Positions 7,082 to 16,036 are shown, counted from the stretch's first letter. The stretch is DNA of 64,000 bases from CALBZE01 sp036381255 (GCA_036381255.1 DASVDG010000037.1:1-64000), one strand, 5' to 3'. Program-made: numbers and translations. Notes: a model not told the origin generated them from the letters alone.

Positions 7082-9229
7082 TCAGGGTGCAACGAGTCGG
7101 CGCGGCTGCGAATTCGCCAGCAGGCTCGCCGCCAGCCGGACGGCGGCGTCGAGCGTCGTGTGCTGGAAGCGGATGATCCCCGCGCGGTCCACGACGAAAT
7201 ACTCCGGCGTCCCCCAGTTCTCGAACGCCCCGGCGATCTCGAATCGGGGGTCGAAGTAGAGCGGGGTGGACGGGACCGCTTCGTTCCACGCGCTCGAAGT
7301 GCGTTCCGATCGGTCGCCGACGTAGATCCCGACCGTCCGGATGCCGTGGCGGCGGAGCAATCGCGAGGTGCGCGCGATGTCGGGGAGCGCCGCGACGGCT
7401 GGAGCGGAGCTCGGCGACCAGAACACGACGAGCGTGATGTGACCGGTGAACGTGGTTCCGGCCGTTGTCGACTCGCCGCCGGGTCCCAGCACGGCGAGAC
7501 CGGCGGGGATCCGGCGGTAGGCGGCGTACCGGTTCGCGTACCGGGCGAGTGCGTCGCGGGCCCGATCGACGGCCTGATCCCACATGACGTCGCCCGCCCA
7601 CCGCCGACCGAGATCGATGCTTTCGGCGACGCGGACCGAGTCGGTCAGCGGGTCGATCGCGATCCGGGCGAGGAACTCGGCGGCCCGCGTCCGGTTTCCG
7701 GCCGTTGCGAAGGTGCGCGCGGCGGCGCGGAACACGGTGGGGTTCCAGCCTGCCTCCGCGGCCGCGACGAGGTGTTCGAGCGCCAGATCGGGTCGGTCCG
7801 CGCTCCGATACGCGTGTGCCAGGGCGGCGTGAATCGTGCCGGCCAGTTCGTTCAGCTCGCGGCGGTAATCCGCCGCGGTCTCGTGGAGGTCGCGGATCTC
7901 CGGGATGCCGGCTGTCGCGGCGTCGATCGAGGATTCGAGCCAGTCGAGCAGGAGCTGATCCGCCGGCGCGGAGTGCGCGAGCGTTTCCGCGATGGCGCCC
8001 AAATCATCGGGTTTGAGGTCGACGTAGCGATCGGCCCAGCGGTAGGCCGCGGCCACATCTCCTGCGTGGAGCGCATCTTCGAGGGCGGCGAAGGCCAGTT
8101 CGAGGTGCGCGTCGCCGCCATCGTTCCAGAGGCGCTCGTACTCGGCGAGGCGGCGGTCGGCGTCGGCGCGGCGCTGCACGTCGAAGAGCGTGAACTGAAT
8201 GCTCGTCGGGTGGTGCGGCGCTTCCCGCAGGAGGCGATGGCGCCAGTACCGGTGGATGTCATCTTCCGCGAGCGCCGTGGCGAAGATGGCGAGGGCTGCC
8301 GCATCCTCGGCGGTGGGCTCGGAGTGTCGCGAGCGTCGGTCGAGCTGCCGCAACCGCTCCCGGTAGGCCCGGATCAGGCTGTCGCGGGCGGCGTCTTCGA
8401 CGAGCGATCGTTCGAAGGCGAAGAGCCGGCGCCATCCCCAAGCCCGGTCCGGATAGAGCCGGGTGATCATGCGGGCGGTTTCGTGCGCGAGCTCCCAGTT
8501 GCGGTAGGCGAGGTCGTTCGTCCGTTCGCGGAGGGCCTCGAACGCCGGACGGCCGTCGCGGTCGTGGACGACCAGCTCCCAGAGGCGGCGCGAGTTGCTG
8601 TCGACGCGGGACGCGGCGGTGTCCTCGACGGCGAAGGCGCCGTAGACCGCGGAGTCGGGGAGCGAAAACGACCCGTGGAAGGTCCCGTCGGAGCCGCGGG
8701 TGAGGCGGCCGACCTCCAGGATCTCGGCGCCGCCGTTCCGGTAGCGGAGTCGGCCGCGCAGGACGAGCGCCGGCTCGGAACGCAGCAGTGCGCCGCTCTC
8801 GTATCGAACCCTGATGGTCTGACCGGCACGGGGACGTGCGGGCTCGAAGTCCAGCCGGCTGCGATCGGCGCGCAGGCGCGGGACGGAGACGAGCAGCGTT
8901 CCGGCGACGAAGAGCGCGAACATGGCCGCGATCGCGGGGAGCGCGCGCTTGCGTTCGCCTTCGAGCGGGACCGGATCGGTCGTGGGGAGGATGACGCGTT
9001 CGCCGGCGGCCCGCCGCGCGAGGAGTCGCGGGAGCGCGTCCGCCGGCGGCTCTGGCGCCGGCAGGCGGCGGGCGGCGTCGCCGAGCTCGCGAATGAACCG
9101 GATCGTGTCTCGGCAGCGCCCGCAGGCGACGAGGTGCGCTGCCACGCGCTCGCGCGGGGCGCCGGACAGCTCGCCGTCGGCGTAGCGGCTGAGTTTCGCG
9201 AACGCGGGGTGTCCGAGCCAGCGGATCAT
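7082..9229 (-). CDS. zf-HC2 anti-sigma factor fused to TPR-like and thioredoxin-like regions
   Basis: A 715-residue membrane protein. The N-terminus has the anti-sigma zinc finger H-x3-C-x2-C (HLVACGRC, about residues 32-38); one transmembrane helix lies near 93-114. A periplasmic beta region follows (about 115-230), then a long helical, tetratricopeptide-like section (about 235-560). The last 140 residues form a thioredoxin/redoxin fold (TLVVFWSPSSAPAVAALPDI ... WGTPEYFVVDRAGI) in which the usual W-C-x-x-C is WSPSSAP, so it lacks redox cysteines. It should sequester the ECF sigma encoded just upstream (ATGA overlap) and release it in response to a periplasmic signal. Normal zf-HC2 anti-sigmas are 200-300 residues; this is far longer. 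Confidence 0.85.
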   Translation of the reverse strand: MIRWLGHPAFAKLSRYADGELSGAPRERVAAHLVACGRCRDTIRFIRELGDAARRLPAPEPPADALPRLLARRAAGERVILPTTDPVPLEGERKRALPAIAAMFALFVAGTLLVSVPRLRADRSRLDFEPARPRAGQTIRVRYESGALLRSEPALVLRGRLRYRNGGAEILEVGRLTRGSDGTFHGSFSLPDSAVYGAFAVEDTAASRVDSNSRRLWELVVHDRDGRPAFEALRERTNDLAYRNWELAHETARMITRLYPDRAWGWRRLFAFERSLVEDAARDSLIRAYRERLRQLDRRSRHSEPTAEDAAALAIFATALAEDDIHRYWRHRLLREAPHHPTSIQFTLFDVQRRADADRRLAEYERLWNDGGDAHLELAFAALEDALHAGDVAAAYRWADRYVDLKPDDLGAIAETLAHSAPADQLLLDWLESSIDAATAGIPEIRDLHETAADYRRELNELAGTIHAALAHAYRSADRPDLALEHLVAAAEAGWNPTVFRAAARTFATAGNRTRAAEFLARIAIDPLTDSVRVAESIDLGRRWAGDVMWDQAVDRARDALARYANRYAAYRRIPAGLAVLGPGGESTTAGTTFTGHITLVVFWSPSSAPAVAALPDIARTSRLLRRHGIRTVGIYVGDRSERTSSAWNEAVPSTPLYFDPRFEIAGAFENWGTPEYFVVDRAGIIRFQHTTLDAAVRLAASLLANSQPRRLVAP

Positions 9230-9759
9230 GCGGAGCTCCTCAGCCGGTCCCTCAAGAGCTTTCGGGCGCGGTGCAGCTTGCTTGCGGACCCGTGCGTGCC
9301 GATGCCCATGAGCTTGCCGATCTCCTCGTGGGTGTAGCCTTCGATCTCCTTGAGCACGAAGACGGCGCGCAACGGGTCGGGCAGGCGAGCGAGCGCACGT
9401 TGGAGCGCGACGCGGTCCACGACGGGTTCAGCGCGTTCGACGGGCTGGTACTCCGGCTTTCCGTCGAGGGACACCTCCCTGCGGCGGCGCTTCTGGCGCA
9501 GTACCATGAGCGATCTCCGTGTCACGACCATCCTGAGCCAGTGCTCGAGGCCGCCCTTGCCCTCGTACGTGCGGAGCGCCTCGGGCAGGCCGGCGAACAC
9601 ATCCTGGAGCACGTCCTCCGCATCCGCTTCCGATTGGGTCAGGCGGTACGCGATCCTGTACACGCTGCGCCCGAATTGAGCGTAGAGGGATTCGAGCGCA
9701 CCGGTATCCGCGAGCCGGGCGCGCTGGACGAGCGCGTCGACGCCAGCCTGGTCCATCAT
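9226..9759 (-). CDS. ECF (group 4) RNA polymerase sigma factor
   Basis: A 177-residue sigma factor. Region 2 covers about residues 20-95 (YAQFGRSVYRIAYRLTQSEADAEDVLQDVF, the core-binding and -10 recognising helices) and region 4 about 115-170 (LARLPDPLRAVFVLKEIEGYTHEEIGKLMG, -35 recognition helix-turn-helix). Two ATGs open the gene (MMDQAG), following GGAAGAA. The stop overlaps the start of the anti-sigma gene (ATGA), giving translational coupling and stoichiometric synthesis. It probably transcribes its own operon together with the anti-sigma, Cys-rich peptide and propeller lipoprotein genes. Confidence 0.93.
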   Translation of the reverse strand: MMDQAGVDALVQRARLADTGALESLYAQFGRSVYRIAYRLTQSEADAEDVLQDVFAGLPEALRTYEGKGGLEHWLRMVVTRRSLMVLRQKRRRREVSLDGKPEYQPVERAEPVVDRVALQRALARLPDPLRAVFVLKEIEGYTHEEIGKLMGIGTHGSASKLHRARKLLRDRLRSSA

Positions 9760-9885
9760 CGGATTTCTTCCAAGCCCAATCGCTCCAGTTTTGTCCGGGG
9801 CCCTGTGTATATAGATGCCGCGAAACGGAAAAACTTGGCATCGAATTTATAAGATGAGGACTGACAATGAGATGGCTACGACCGC
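9760..9885. promoter_or_regulatory. A+T-rich divergent control region of the ECF operon
   Basis: An unusually A+T-rich pocket between the ECF operon (leftward) and the TonB-like gene (rightward). On the minus strand a TATATACA element lies downstream of an A/T run (AAGTTTTTCC), suitable for the sigma operon promoter. I cannot assign -35/-10 elements with confidence or tell whether the ECF factor's own recognition sequence is here. Confidence 0.35.
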
Positions 9886-10251
9886 GTGTACGAACGCGGG
9901 GCGTTCGCGCCGCCGCCGGCGCCCGCGGATGAGCTGGATGGCTACGAGGCGTTCACGCCGAGCATGGTCGCGCCGCGGCTGTTGAACGCGTCGGAGGTCG
10001 AGCGCGTGCTCGAGCGGCTGTATCCGGCGGTGTTGAGGGATGCGGGGATCGGCGGAACCGTACGCGTGCGGTTGTGGGTGGACGAGACGGGCGGAGTGGT
10101 GCGCGCGGAGATCGCGGGGACGAGCGGGTACGAGGCGATGGACCGGGCGGCGCTGGCCGTGGTCGATCGGATGCGTCTGTCGCCGGCGCTGAACCAGGGG
10201 CGGCCGGTGCGGGTGCAGGTTGAACTGCCGTTGACGTTCCGATCGCGTTAG
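9886..10251 (+). CDS. TonB C-terminal-domain protein lacking the usual N-terminus
   Basis: A 121-residue protein whose residues about 35-118 match the TonB C-terminal fold (YPAVLRDAGIGGTVRVRLWVDETGGVV ... AMDRAALAVVDRMRLSPALNQGRPVRVQVELPLTF). TonB proteins transmit inner-membrane energy to outer-membrane receptors, but need an N-terminal transmembrane anchor and proline-rich linker. Here the frame is closed by TGA at 9868 and only a short APPPAPA stretch remains, so this is probably a truncated remnant or a stand-alone periplasm-type domain without visible export signal. GTG 9886 is the first possible start. It is divergent from the ECF sigma operon. Confidence 0.6.
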   Translation: MYERGAFAPPPAPADELDGYEAFTPSMVAPRLLNASEVERVLERLYPAVLRDAGIGGTVRVRLWVDETGGVVRAEIAGTSGYEAMDRAALAVVDRMRLSPALNQGRPVRVQVELPLTFRSR

Positions 10252-10276
10252 CGGATCTGCGGCCGTTCCACGCACG

Positions 10277-10317
10277 GCAGAAGGGGGCCGGTCCGCGCGG
10301 ACCGGCCCCCTTCTGCG
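10277..10317. terminator. strong hairpin between convergent genes
   Basis: A perfect G+C-rich inverted repeat: GCAGAAGGGGGCCGGTCC and its complement flank a GCGC centre. It lies between the TonB-like gene and the M61 peptidase gene, which converge, so it can serve both. No long T-tract is present on either side. Confidence 0.75.
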
Positions 10318-10428
10318 GATGCGGGGCGATCCTCCCGCCGCCGGGCGCGTCACCGCCTGCGTTTCACGCGTGGCGTCCTCGTGCCGTCGCGGTGGGGCCG
10401 CCGGCTCGGCTCGTGTGCTGCGCCGTCC

Positions 10429-12273
10429 TCAGCTCGTGGCCGGCGCGGCGGCACGGGATCCGAGCCAGGCCGCGCGGAACGCGCGGACCTCGTCGGTCAC
10501 GGGGCGACCGGCATTTTCGAACGTGACGACCTCGAGCGTCGGGTCTTCGGCGAGCGTGATGGTGGCGGAGCGGGTCCGGCCGCGCTGCTCGAAGGTGACC
10601 GGGATGCGGTCGCCGGGCGCGTGGGCGGAGAGGACCGCGCTCACGTCGGCCGCGGAATCGACCGGTCGGCCGTCGAGCGTGAGGATGCGGTCGCCGCGGT
10701 CGATGCCGGCCTCGTAGATGGGCGAACCGATCAGCGTCGGCGTGGTCACGATCGCGTAGCCGTCGCGGAACTCGAGGCGGAAGCGGCCGAGCGTCGGGCG
10801 GCCGGGGTTCGCCCGCCGGAGCGCGAGGCCTGCGTGGGCGAGGAGCGTTTCGTAGTCGACGACGTCGCGGCCGGCGATGTAGCGGTCGAAGAACGTCCGG
10901 GCGAACGCCGGGTCATCCGTGACCCGGGCGAGCGCGGCGCGGACGTCGTCGAGGGTGTACGGCTTTTCGGGCTCGCCGTGGGCGCGCCACATCTCGCGCA
11001 TGAAGTCGTCGAGCGTGGTGTCGAAGCGGGTGCGCAGGGTGAGGTCGAGGCCGAGGCCGATGGCGGCGCCCCACGTGTAGTAGGAGATGAAGATGTTCGC
11101 GTGGTTCGTCGGGTCGATCGCGGTGGCGGCGTCGACGAAGGGGGCGCGCATGCTCATCTCGACGGGGCTGAAGAAGCGCCGGCCGGGCATGTTGACGACG
11201 GCGTCGATCATGCCGGAGATCGCAGCGGCGTAGTCGTCGTTCGAGATCAGGCCGGCGCGGCGGATGGCGAGGTCGTCGTAGTAGCTGGTGAAGCCTTCGG
11301 CGAGCCACAATTCCCGGGACATGTTGGCGCGCTCGAAGTCGAACGGCTCGAGCGTCCTCGGGCGGATGCGCTCGACGTTCCAGGAGTGGAAGAACTCGTG
11401 GGAGAGCGTGCCGAGGTTGCGCATCGCGCCGTCGGCGAGCGACCGGGTGCTGGTCAGGATCGTGGAGTTGCGGTGCTCCATCCCGTCGCCGGCGACCCAG
11501 GGCAGGTAATCCGCGATGAACGTGTACGTGCCGTAGTCATAGTCGGCGGGCTCGCCGTAGACCGCGATCTGCTCGGCGACGACCTTCTTCGCCATCTCTG
11601 CGAAGCGGTCGAACTCGGCGTCGGTGCCGGCGTGGTGCAGCGCGATGCGGATCGTGGCCTCTCCGTCGCCGGCCGGGACGGTCCATTCGCGCACGTCGAA
11701 GTCGCTGACCTCGGTCGGGCTGTCGAGGAAGTAGTACAGGTTCGGCGCGGTGAACGTGAACGGCTCGTCGGTCGGCGCGAGCTGGGTCGCGACCTTCCAG
11801 CCGGAGCCCTCCGGCGGGTGGAACGTCACGGCGATCGGCCGGTCCTCGAGACCGCGGGCCCAGGCGAAGGTGGCCGGCATGCTCAGGTGCGCGTGCGTCG
11901 CGTCGACCCCGCTGTAGGTCCCGTCCGCGCGGTCCGCGTAGAGGGTGTAGACGAAGCGGACGGTGCCGTCGTGCCCCGAGACGGTCCAGCCGTAGGGGTC
12001 CGGCCGGGCGACGTCGAGCGGGCGGCCGGCGCCGTCGTACGCCTCGACGGCGTACACGTTCTTCGCGAACTCGTGGATCGCGTAGCGGCCGGGCGAGGAG
12101 CGGCTCATACGGACCTCGAGCGGGCCCGCGGGGAGGTCGGCGAAGGTAGCCTCGATCCGCGCCTCGTGGTGCGCGGCGTTCGGGAACGCGACCTCGTAGC
12201 GGACCGGCGCCTGCGCGAGGGCGGCGGCCGGTGCGGTCGTCAGGAACAGGAGCAGCGGGAGCAGCGCTTTCAT
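10429..12273 (-). CDS. M61-family metallopeptidase with PDZ domain
   Basis: A 614-residue secreted protein: signal peptide (residues 1-20, ending AALA), an N-terminal beta domain, then the zinc peptidase core with HEFFH (H292, E293, H296) and the third-ligand block LAEGFTSYY (E326), and a C-terminal PDZ domain (about 505-590; GSPIYEAGIDRGDRILTLDGRPV). M61 enzymes are glycyl aminopeptidase-like and related to the M1 family. Length and domain order match the family. It follows the YigZ gene by 39 bases in the same direction and may be co-transcribed. Probably periplasmic peptide degradation. Confidence 0.92.
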   Translation of the reverse strand: MKALLPLLLFLTTAPAAALAQAPVRYEVAFPNAAHHEARIEATFADLPAGPLEVRMSRSSPGRYAIHEFAKNVYAVEAYDGAGRPLDVARPDPYGWTVSGHDGTVRFVYTLYADRADGTYSGVDATHAHLSMPATFAWARGLEDRPIAVTFHPPEGSGWKVATQLAPTDEPFTFTAPNLYYFLDSPTEVSDFDVREWTVPAGDGEATIRIALHHAGTDAEFDRFAEMAKKVVAEQIAVYGEPADYDYGTYTFIADYLPWVAGDGMEHRNSTILTSTRSLADGAMRNLGTLSHEFFHSWNVERIRPRTLEPFDFERANMSRELWLAEGFTSYYDDLAIRRAGLISNDDYAAAISGMIDAVVNMPGRRFFSPVEMSMRAPFVDAATAIDPTNHANIFISYYTWGAAIGLGLDLTLRTRFDTTLDDFMREMWRAHGEPEKPYTLDDVRAALARVTDDPAFARTFFDRYIAGRDVVDYETLLAHAGLALRRANPGRPTLGRFRLEFRDGYAIVTTPTLIGSPIYEAGIDRGDRILTLDGRPVDSAADVSAVLSAHAPGDRIPVTFEQRGRTRSATITLAEDPTLEVVTFENAGRPVTDEVRAFRAAWLGSRAAAPATS

Positions 12274-12312
12274 GGCATCGTGTCTCGGGCTGGTGGATAG
12301 TCGTTGCGACGT

Positions 12313-12942
12313 TCAAGCCGGGCCGGCATCGTGCGCCGTGACGACGGCGCGGCCCGCGGTGCCGTCGAGGACGGCGGCTCGAAACGCTACTACACGCTCG
12401 GCGGGCAATTCGATCGTCAGCGTCACGGCGGCTCCGTAGTCCTCGGCGACGACCCGGGCCTCGTGCGCCTCGAGGAGCTGGCGGACCGGGGCGATCGCGG
12501 CGTAGTCGATCCCGACGTCGAGCATCGCGGTCTCGACGTGCTCGCGGGTCGGCAGGCTCTCGAGCGCCTGCCGGACGCTGCCGGTGTACGCCCGGACGAG
12601 GCCGCCCTTGCCGAGCTTGACGCCGCCGAAGTACCGGGTCACGACGACGGTCACATCCCCGACGCCGCCGTGGAGGAGGGCGGTCAGCATCGGCCGGCCC
12701 GCGGTGCCGTGCGGCTCGCCGTCGTCGTTCATCCCGATCGCGGCGGTGCTCCCCGGCGGTCCCACGACGTGCGCCCAGCAGTTGTGGTTCGCGTCCGGGA
12801 ACTCGTCGCGTACCGCGGCGATGAACGCGCGGGCTTCCTCGAGCGTCGGCGTGAAGGCGACGGTCGTGATGAACCGGCTCCGCTCGATCTCCTGCTCGAC
12901 GCGGTGGCGCGCGGCGGGGACGGGGTAGCGGGCGGCCGGCAT
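12313..12942 (-). CDS. YigZ/IMPACT-family protein
   Basis: A 209-residue cytoplasmic protein of the YigZ (UPF0029/IMPACT) family. The N-terminal domain has the signature region around SRFITTVAFTPTLEEARAFI, HNCWAHVVG, NDDGEPHGTAGRPML and VVTRYFGGVKLGKGGL; the C-terminal ferredoxin-like DUF1949 domain follows (YAAIAPVRQLLEAHEARV). The family is linked to translation or ribosome binding, but its exact role is not settled. ATG 12942 gives the normal family length; a GTG 12 codons earlier is possible. Upstream frame continues open without similarity. Confidence 0.88.
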   Translation of the reverse strand: MPAARYPVPAARHRVEQEIERSRFITTVAFTPTLEEARAFIAAVRDEFPDANHNCWAHVVGPPGSTAAIGMNDDGEPHGTAGRPMLTALLHGGVGDVTVVVTRYFGGVKLGKGGLVRAYTGSVRQALESLPTREHVETAMLDVGIDYAAIAPVRQLLEAHEARVVAEDYGAAVTLTIELPAERVVAFRAAVLDGTAGRAVVTAHDAGPA

Positions 12943-13331
12943 GCGGCGCGTCGCTTCCGCGGCGGCCGTGCGGCTCACCCTGCGATCGCCGCGGCGCGGC
13001 GGTGGGGCCGGGCCGGCGCGCGGGGCGCATCGAGTGGAAGGCGGCCGTGCTCCGGCCACGGCCGTGTGGCCGTCATCCGCATCGTTCCCGTCCTCGACGT
13101 GGACTGCGGCGCCGGACCGTCCGGAGCCACGCTTCGAATCTAGGGGCGTTGCGCGCCGGGGTCCATGGCGGGGCCCATCGCCGCCGGCCCGGTCCCGGAT
13201 TGCGGGTCGGTCCGGGCCGGAGGCGTGCGGCGTGTACGACGGACGCCGCGCGGCCCTGGACCTCCGTCCGTCGCGGCCCGTACATTTCCCGGACACGCCT
13301 CGACATCCACCCCGCACACGGTACGACTGCC
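12943..13331. other. divergent intergenic region, YigZ / D-aminoacylase
   Basis: About 390 bases with no credible gene. It contains the promoter at 13257-13286 for the rightward amidohydrolase gene. Otherwise it is G+C-rich sequence with small inverted repeats (for example GGCCACGGCCGTGTGGCC-like) and no visible RNA gene. Confidence 0.5.
13257..13286 (+). promoter_or_regulatory. sigma-70-like promoter of the amidohydrolase gene
   Basis: TGGACC and TACATT are separated by 18 bases, about 45 bases before the ATG at 13332. The -10 and following bases (TACATTTCCCGG) are identical to those of the promoter at 62607-62636, supporting a real shared element. Confidence 0.5.
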
Positions 13332-14980
13332 ATGAGACGCGCATTCCCCTTCGTTCGCGGCCGGGTTCCGATCGCCGCTCTCGCCGTCGCGTGCGCCCTT
13401 TCGGCCGCGGCGTGCGGCGGTGCGCCGGCGACTGATGCCGGACCCTGGGACCTCCTGATCGCGGGCGGCACCGTGGTCGACGGGACGGGAGTGATGGCTA
13501 CCGCGCCGACGTCGCCATCCGCGGCGACCGCATCGTGAGCGTGTCGCGCCGGGCGCTGCCGCGCGACCGGGCGGCGCGGGTGATCGACGCGAAGGGGAAG
13601 GTCGTCGCTCCCGGCTTCATCGACCTCCACGCGCACCTCGATCCCTTGCTGCGGCTGCCGTCGGCGGAGAGCCACGTGCGGCAGGGCGTGACGACGGCGC
13701 TGGGCGGCCCCGACGGCGGCTCGCCGTGGCCGATGGGCGAGCACCTCGATTCGGCCGCCGCGCTCGGCGTCGGGATGAACGTGGCGTTCCTGGTCGGGCA
13801 CAACACGATCCGCCGGGAGGTCATGGGGATGGCGAACCGCGCGCCCACGCCCGAAGAGCTGGATCGGATGAAGGCGATGGTCGCGCGGGCGATGGGCGAG
13901 GGCGCATTCGGCCTGTCGACCGGGCTGAAGTATCTCCCGGGCGCGTACGCGGGGACCGACGAGGTCGTCGCGCTGGCGGGCGTCGCGGCGGATTCCGGCG
14001 GGATCTACACGTCGCACATGCGCGAGGAGGGGCTGGGGCTGATCGACGCGGTGGCCGAGACGATCGAGATTGGCCGGCGCGCGGGGATCCCGGTCGTGCT
14101 GACGCACCACAAGGTGGTGGGGCGGCCGATGTGGGGCGCGAGCGTCCGCACGCTGGCGATGGTGGACTCCGCGCGCGCCGAAGGCGTGGACGTGATGATC
14201 GACCAGTACCCGTACACGGCGACGTACACGGGGATCACGGTCCTCATCCCCGCGTGGTCGAGGGCGGGCGGCGAGGCGCGGTTCCTCGAGCGGCTTCGCG
14301 ACCCCGTGCTTCGCGACAGCATCGTGGCGGGGATCGTCTTCAACATCCTGAACGACCGGGGCGGCGGCGACCTGCGGCGCGTGCAGCTCGCGCGGGTCGA
14401 GTGGATGCCGGAGCTGGAAGGGAAGACGCTGGCCGACTGGGCGGCGATGAAGGGGTTGGAGCCGACGCCGGAGGTCGGCGCGGAGCTGGTGATCGAGGCC
14501 GTGCGGCGCGGCGGCGCGTCGGCGATCTACCACGTGCTGGACGAGGGCGATGTCGAGCGGATCATGCGGCACCCGCAGACGATGATCGCGTCGGACGGCC
14601 GGCTCACGCGGCCGGGGGAGGGGCACCCGCACCCGCGATGGTACGGCACCTTCCCGCGCGTGCTCGGGCGCTACGTGAGGGAGAAGGGCGTGCTCCCGCT
14701 CGAAGAGGCGGTGCGGAAGATGACGTCGATGCCCGCCGACCGGCTGGGACTCGAGGACCGCGGCCGAATCGCCCCGGGGATGGCCGCGGACGTCGTCGTC
14801 TTCGACCCGGCCACGGTCGTTGACCGGGCCACGTTCGAGGCGCCGCACCAGTACCCGGACGGGATCGAGTTCGTGGTGGTCAACGGCGTGGTGACGGTGG
14901 ACGCCGGTGAGTTCAGGGACCTGCGGCCGGGGCGGGTGCTGCGGCGGCGCGAGCGGACGCGCGTGGCGGCGGCGGGGTGA
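13332..14980 (+). CDS. D-aminoacylase / N-acyl-D-amino-acid deacylase-type lipoprotein, with a frameshift
   Basis: The 5' part (ATG 13332) encodes a signal segment with a cysteine (ALSAAACGG) and WDLLIAGGTVVDGTG, the start of a D-aminoacylase-type amidohydrolase. After about position 13495 the coding continues in another frame as YRADVAIRGDRIVSVSRRAL, then KVVAPGFIDLHAHLDPL and the metal-site regions SHMREE, LTHHK and IASDGRL, ending at 14980. One base is therefore missing (or two added) between 13488 and 13500. The rest is intact, so either a sequencing error or a recent mutation; an internal GTG at 13535 would give only 481 residues lacking the N-terminal strand. The family hydrolyses N-acyl-D-amino acids or related D-peptides at the cell surface. 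Confidence 0.8.
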
Positions 14981-15088
14981 CCGGGGTGAGAGGGATCGGG
15001 TCGGCCCCATCGCGCATTCGTTCCCGCCCGGAGCCGCCGGGGCGCGAAGGCCCGCCGCATCGGGTGCTACGTTCGTGTCGATTCCCGA

Positions 15089-16036
15089 TCACCCGCCCGC
15101 TGCCACCCCCTCCCGCACGTGCGTCAGCCAGCCGTGGCGGTCGGGTGCCCGGCCGCCGACGACGTCGAGGAACCGCTGCTGGAGCGTGCGCGTGACCGGC
15201 CCGACGCGGCCGTCGCCGACGGCGATGCGGTCGACGCTGCGGACGGGCGTGACCTCGGCGGCGGTGCCGGTGAAGAACATCTCGTCCGCGGTGTAGAGCA
15301 TCTCCCGCGGCACGGGCTGCTCGCGCACGGGGATCCCCTCCTCGCGGGCGAGCGTCAGGATGCTGTCGCGCGTGATGCCGGTCAGAAGCGTGCCGTCGAT
15401 CGTGGGCGTGATCAGCGTCCCGTCGCGGACGAGGAAGAGATTCTGGCCGCTCCCCTCGCTGACGAGCCCGTCGGGGCCGAGGGCGATGGCCTCGATGTAG
15501 CCGTTCTCGAGCGCCTCGAGCTTGGCGAGCATCGAGTTCAGGTAGTTCCCGGCGGCCTTGGCGATGACCGGATGCGTGTTCGGCGCGGGGCGGTGCCAGC
15601 TCGTGACGCAGACGTCGACGCCGTTCTCGAGCGCGCCCTCGCCGAGGTAGGTGCCCCACGGCCAGCACGCGACGTAGACCTCGATCGGGCTGGCGGTCGG
15701 GACCATGCCGGCGGCGCCGTAGCCGCGGACGACCATGGGCCGGATGTAGCAGGCGTCGAGGCCGTTGCGGCGAACGGCATCGACGCACGCCGCGGCGAGC
15801 TCATCACGCGAGAACGGCGGCTCGGTGCGGTAGATCCGGCAGGAGTCGGCGAGCCGGCGCAGGTGGTCGCCGAGGCGGAAGATGGCGGGGCCGCGCGGCG
15901 TCGCGTAGCAACGGATCCCCTCGAAGAGCGAGGCGCCGAACTGCACGGAGTGGCTGAGGACGTGGAGCTTCGCGTCGTCCCAGGCGATGAACTCGCCGTC
16001 CTTCCAGATCCAGTCGACTTTCGGAATGCCGGACAC
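15089..16036 (-). CDS. ilvE: branched-chain amino acid aminotransferase
   Basis: A 315-residue class IV PLP aminotransferase catalysing the last step of Val, Leu and Ile synthesis. Seen: SVQFGASLFEGIRCYATPRG, RPMVVRGYGAAGM, the Schiff-base lysine in AKAAGNYLNSMLAK, GYIEAIALGPDGLVSEGSGQNLFLV and the C-terminal FFTGTAAEVTPVRSVD. GTG 16036 is chosen: AAGGAGGA stands just before it, whereas an upstream GTG at 16057 would place this site inside the coding region; VSGIPKVDWIWKDGEF then matches the normal family N-terminus. Transcribed leftward, next to the SDR gene but separated by 124 bases. Confidence 0.95.
   Translation of the reverse strand: MSGIPKVDWIWKDGEFIAWDDAKLHVLSHSVQFGASLFEGIRCYATPRGPAIFRLGDHLRRLADSCRIYRTEPPFSRDELAAACVDAVRRNGLDACYIRPMVVRGYGAAGMVPTASPIEVYVACWPWGTYLGEGALENGVDVCVTSWHRPAPNTHPVIAKAAGNYLNSMLAKLEALENGYIEAIALGPDGLVSEGSGQNLFLVRDGTLITPTIDGTLLTGITRDSILTLAREEGIPVREQPVPREMLYTADEMFFTGTAAEVTPVRSVDRIAVGDGRVGPVTRTLQQRFLDVVGGRAPDRHGWLTHVREGVAAGG

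Noticed and set aside
13535..14980. Amidohydrolase gene starting at GTG 13535
   Set aside because: It would lose the N-terminal strand and the export signal, which are encoded just upstream in a shifted frame.
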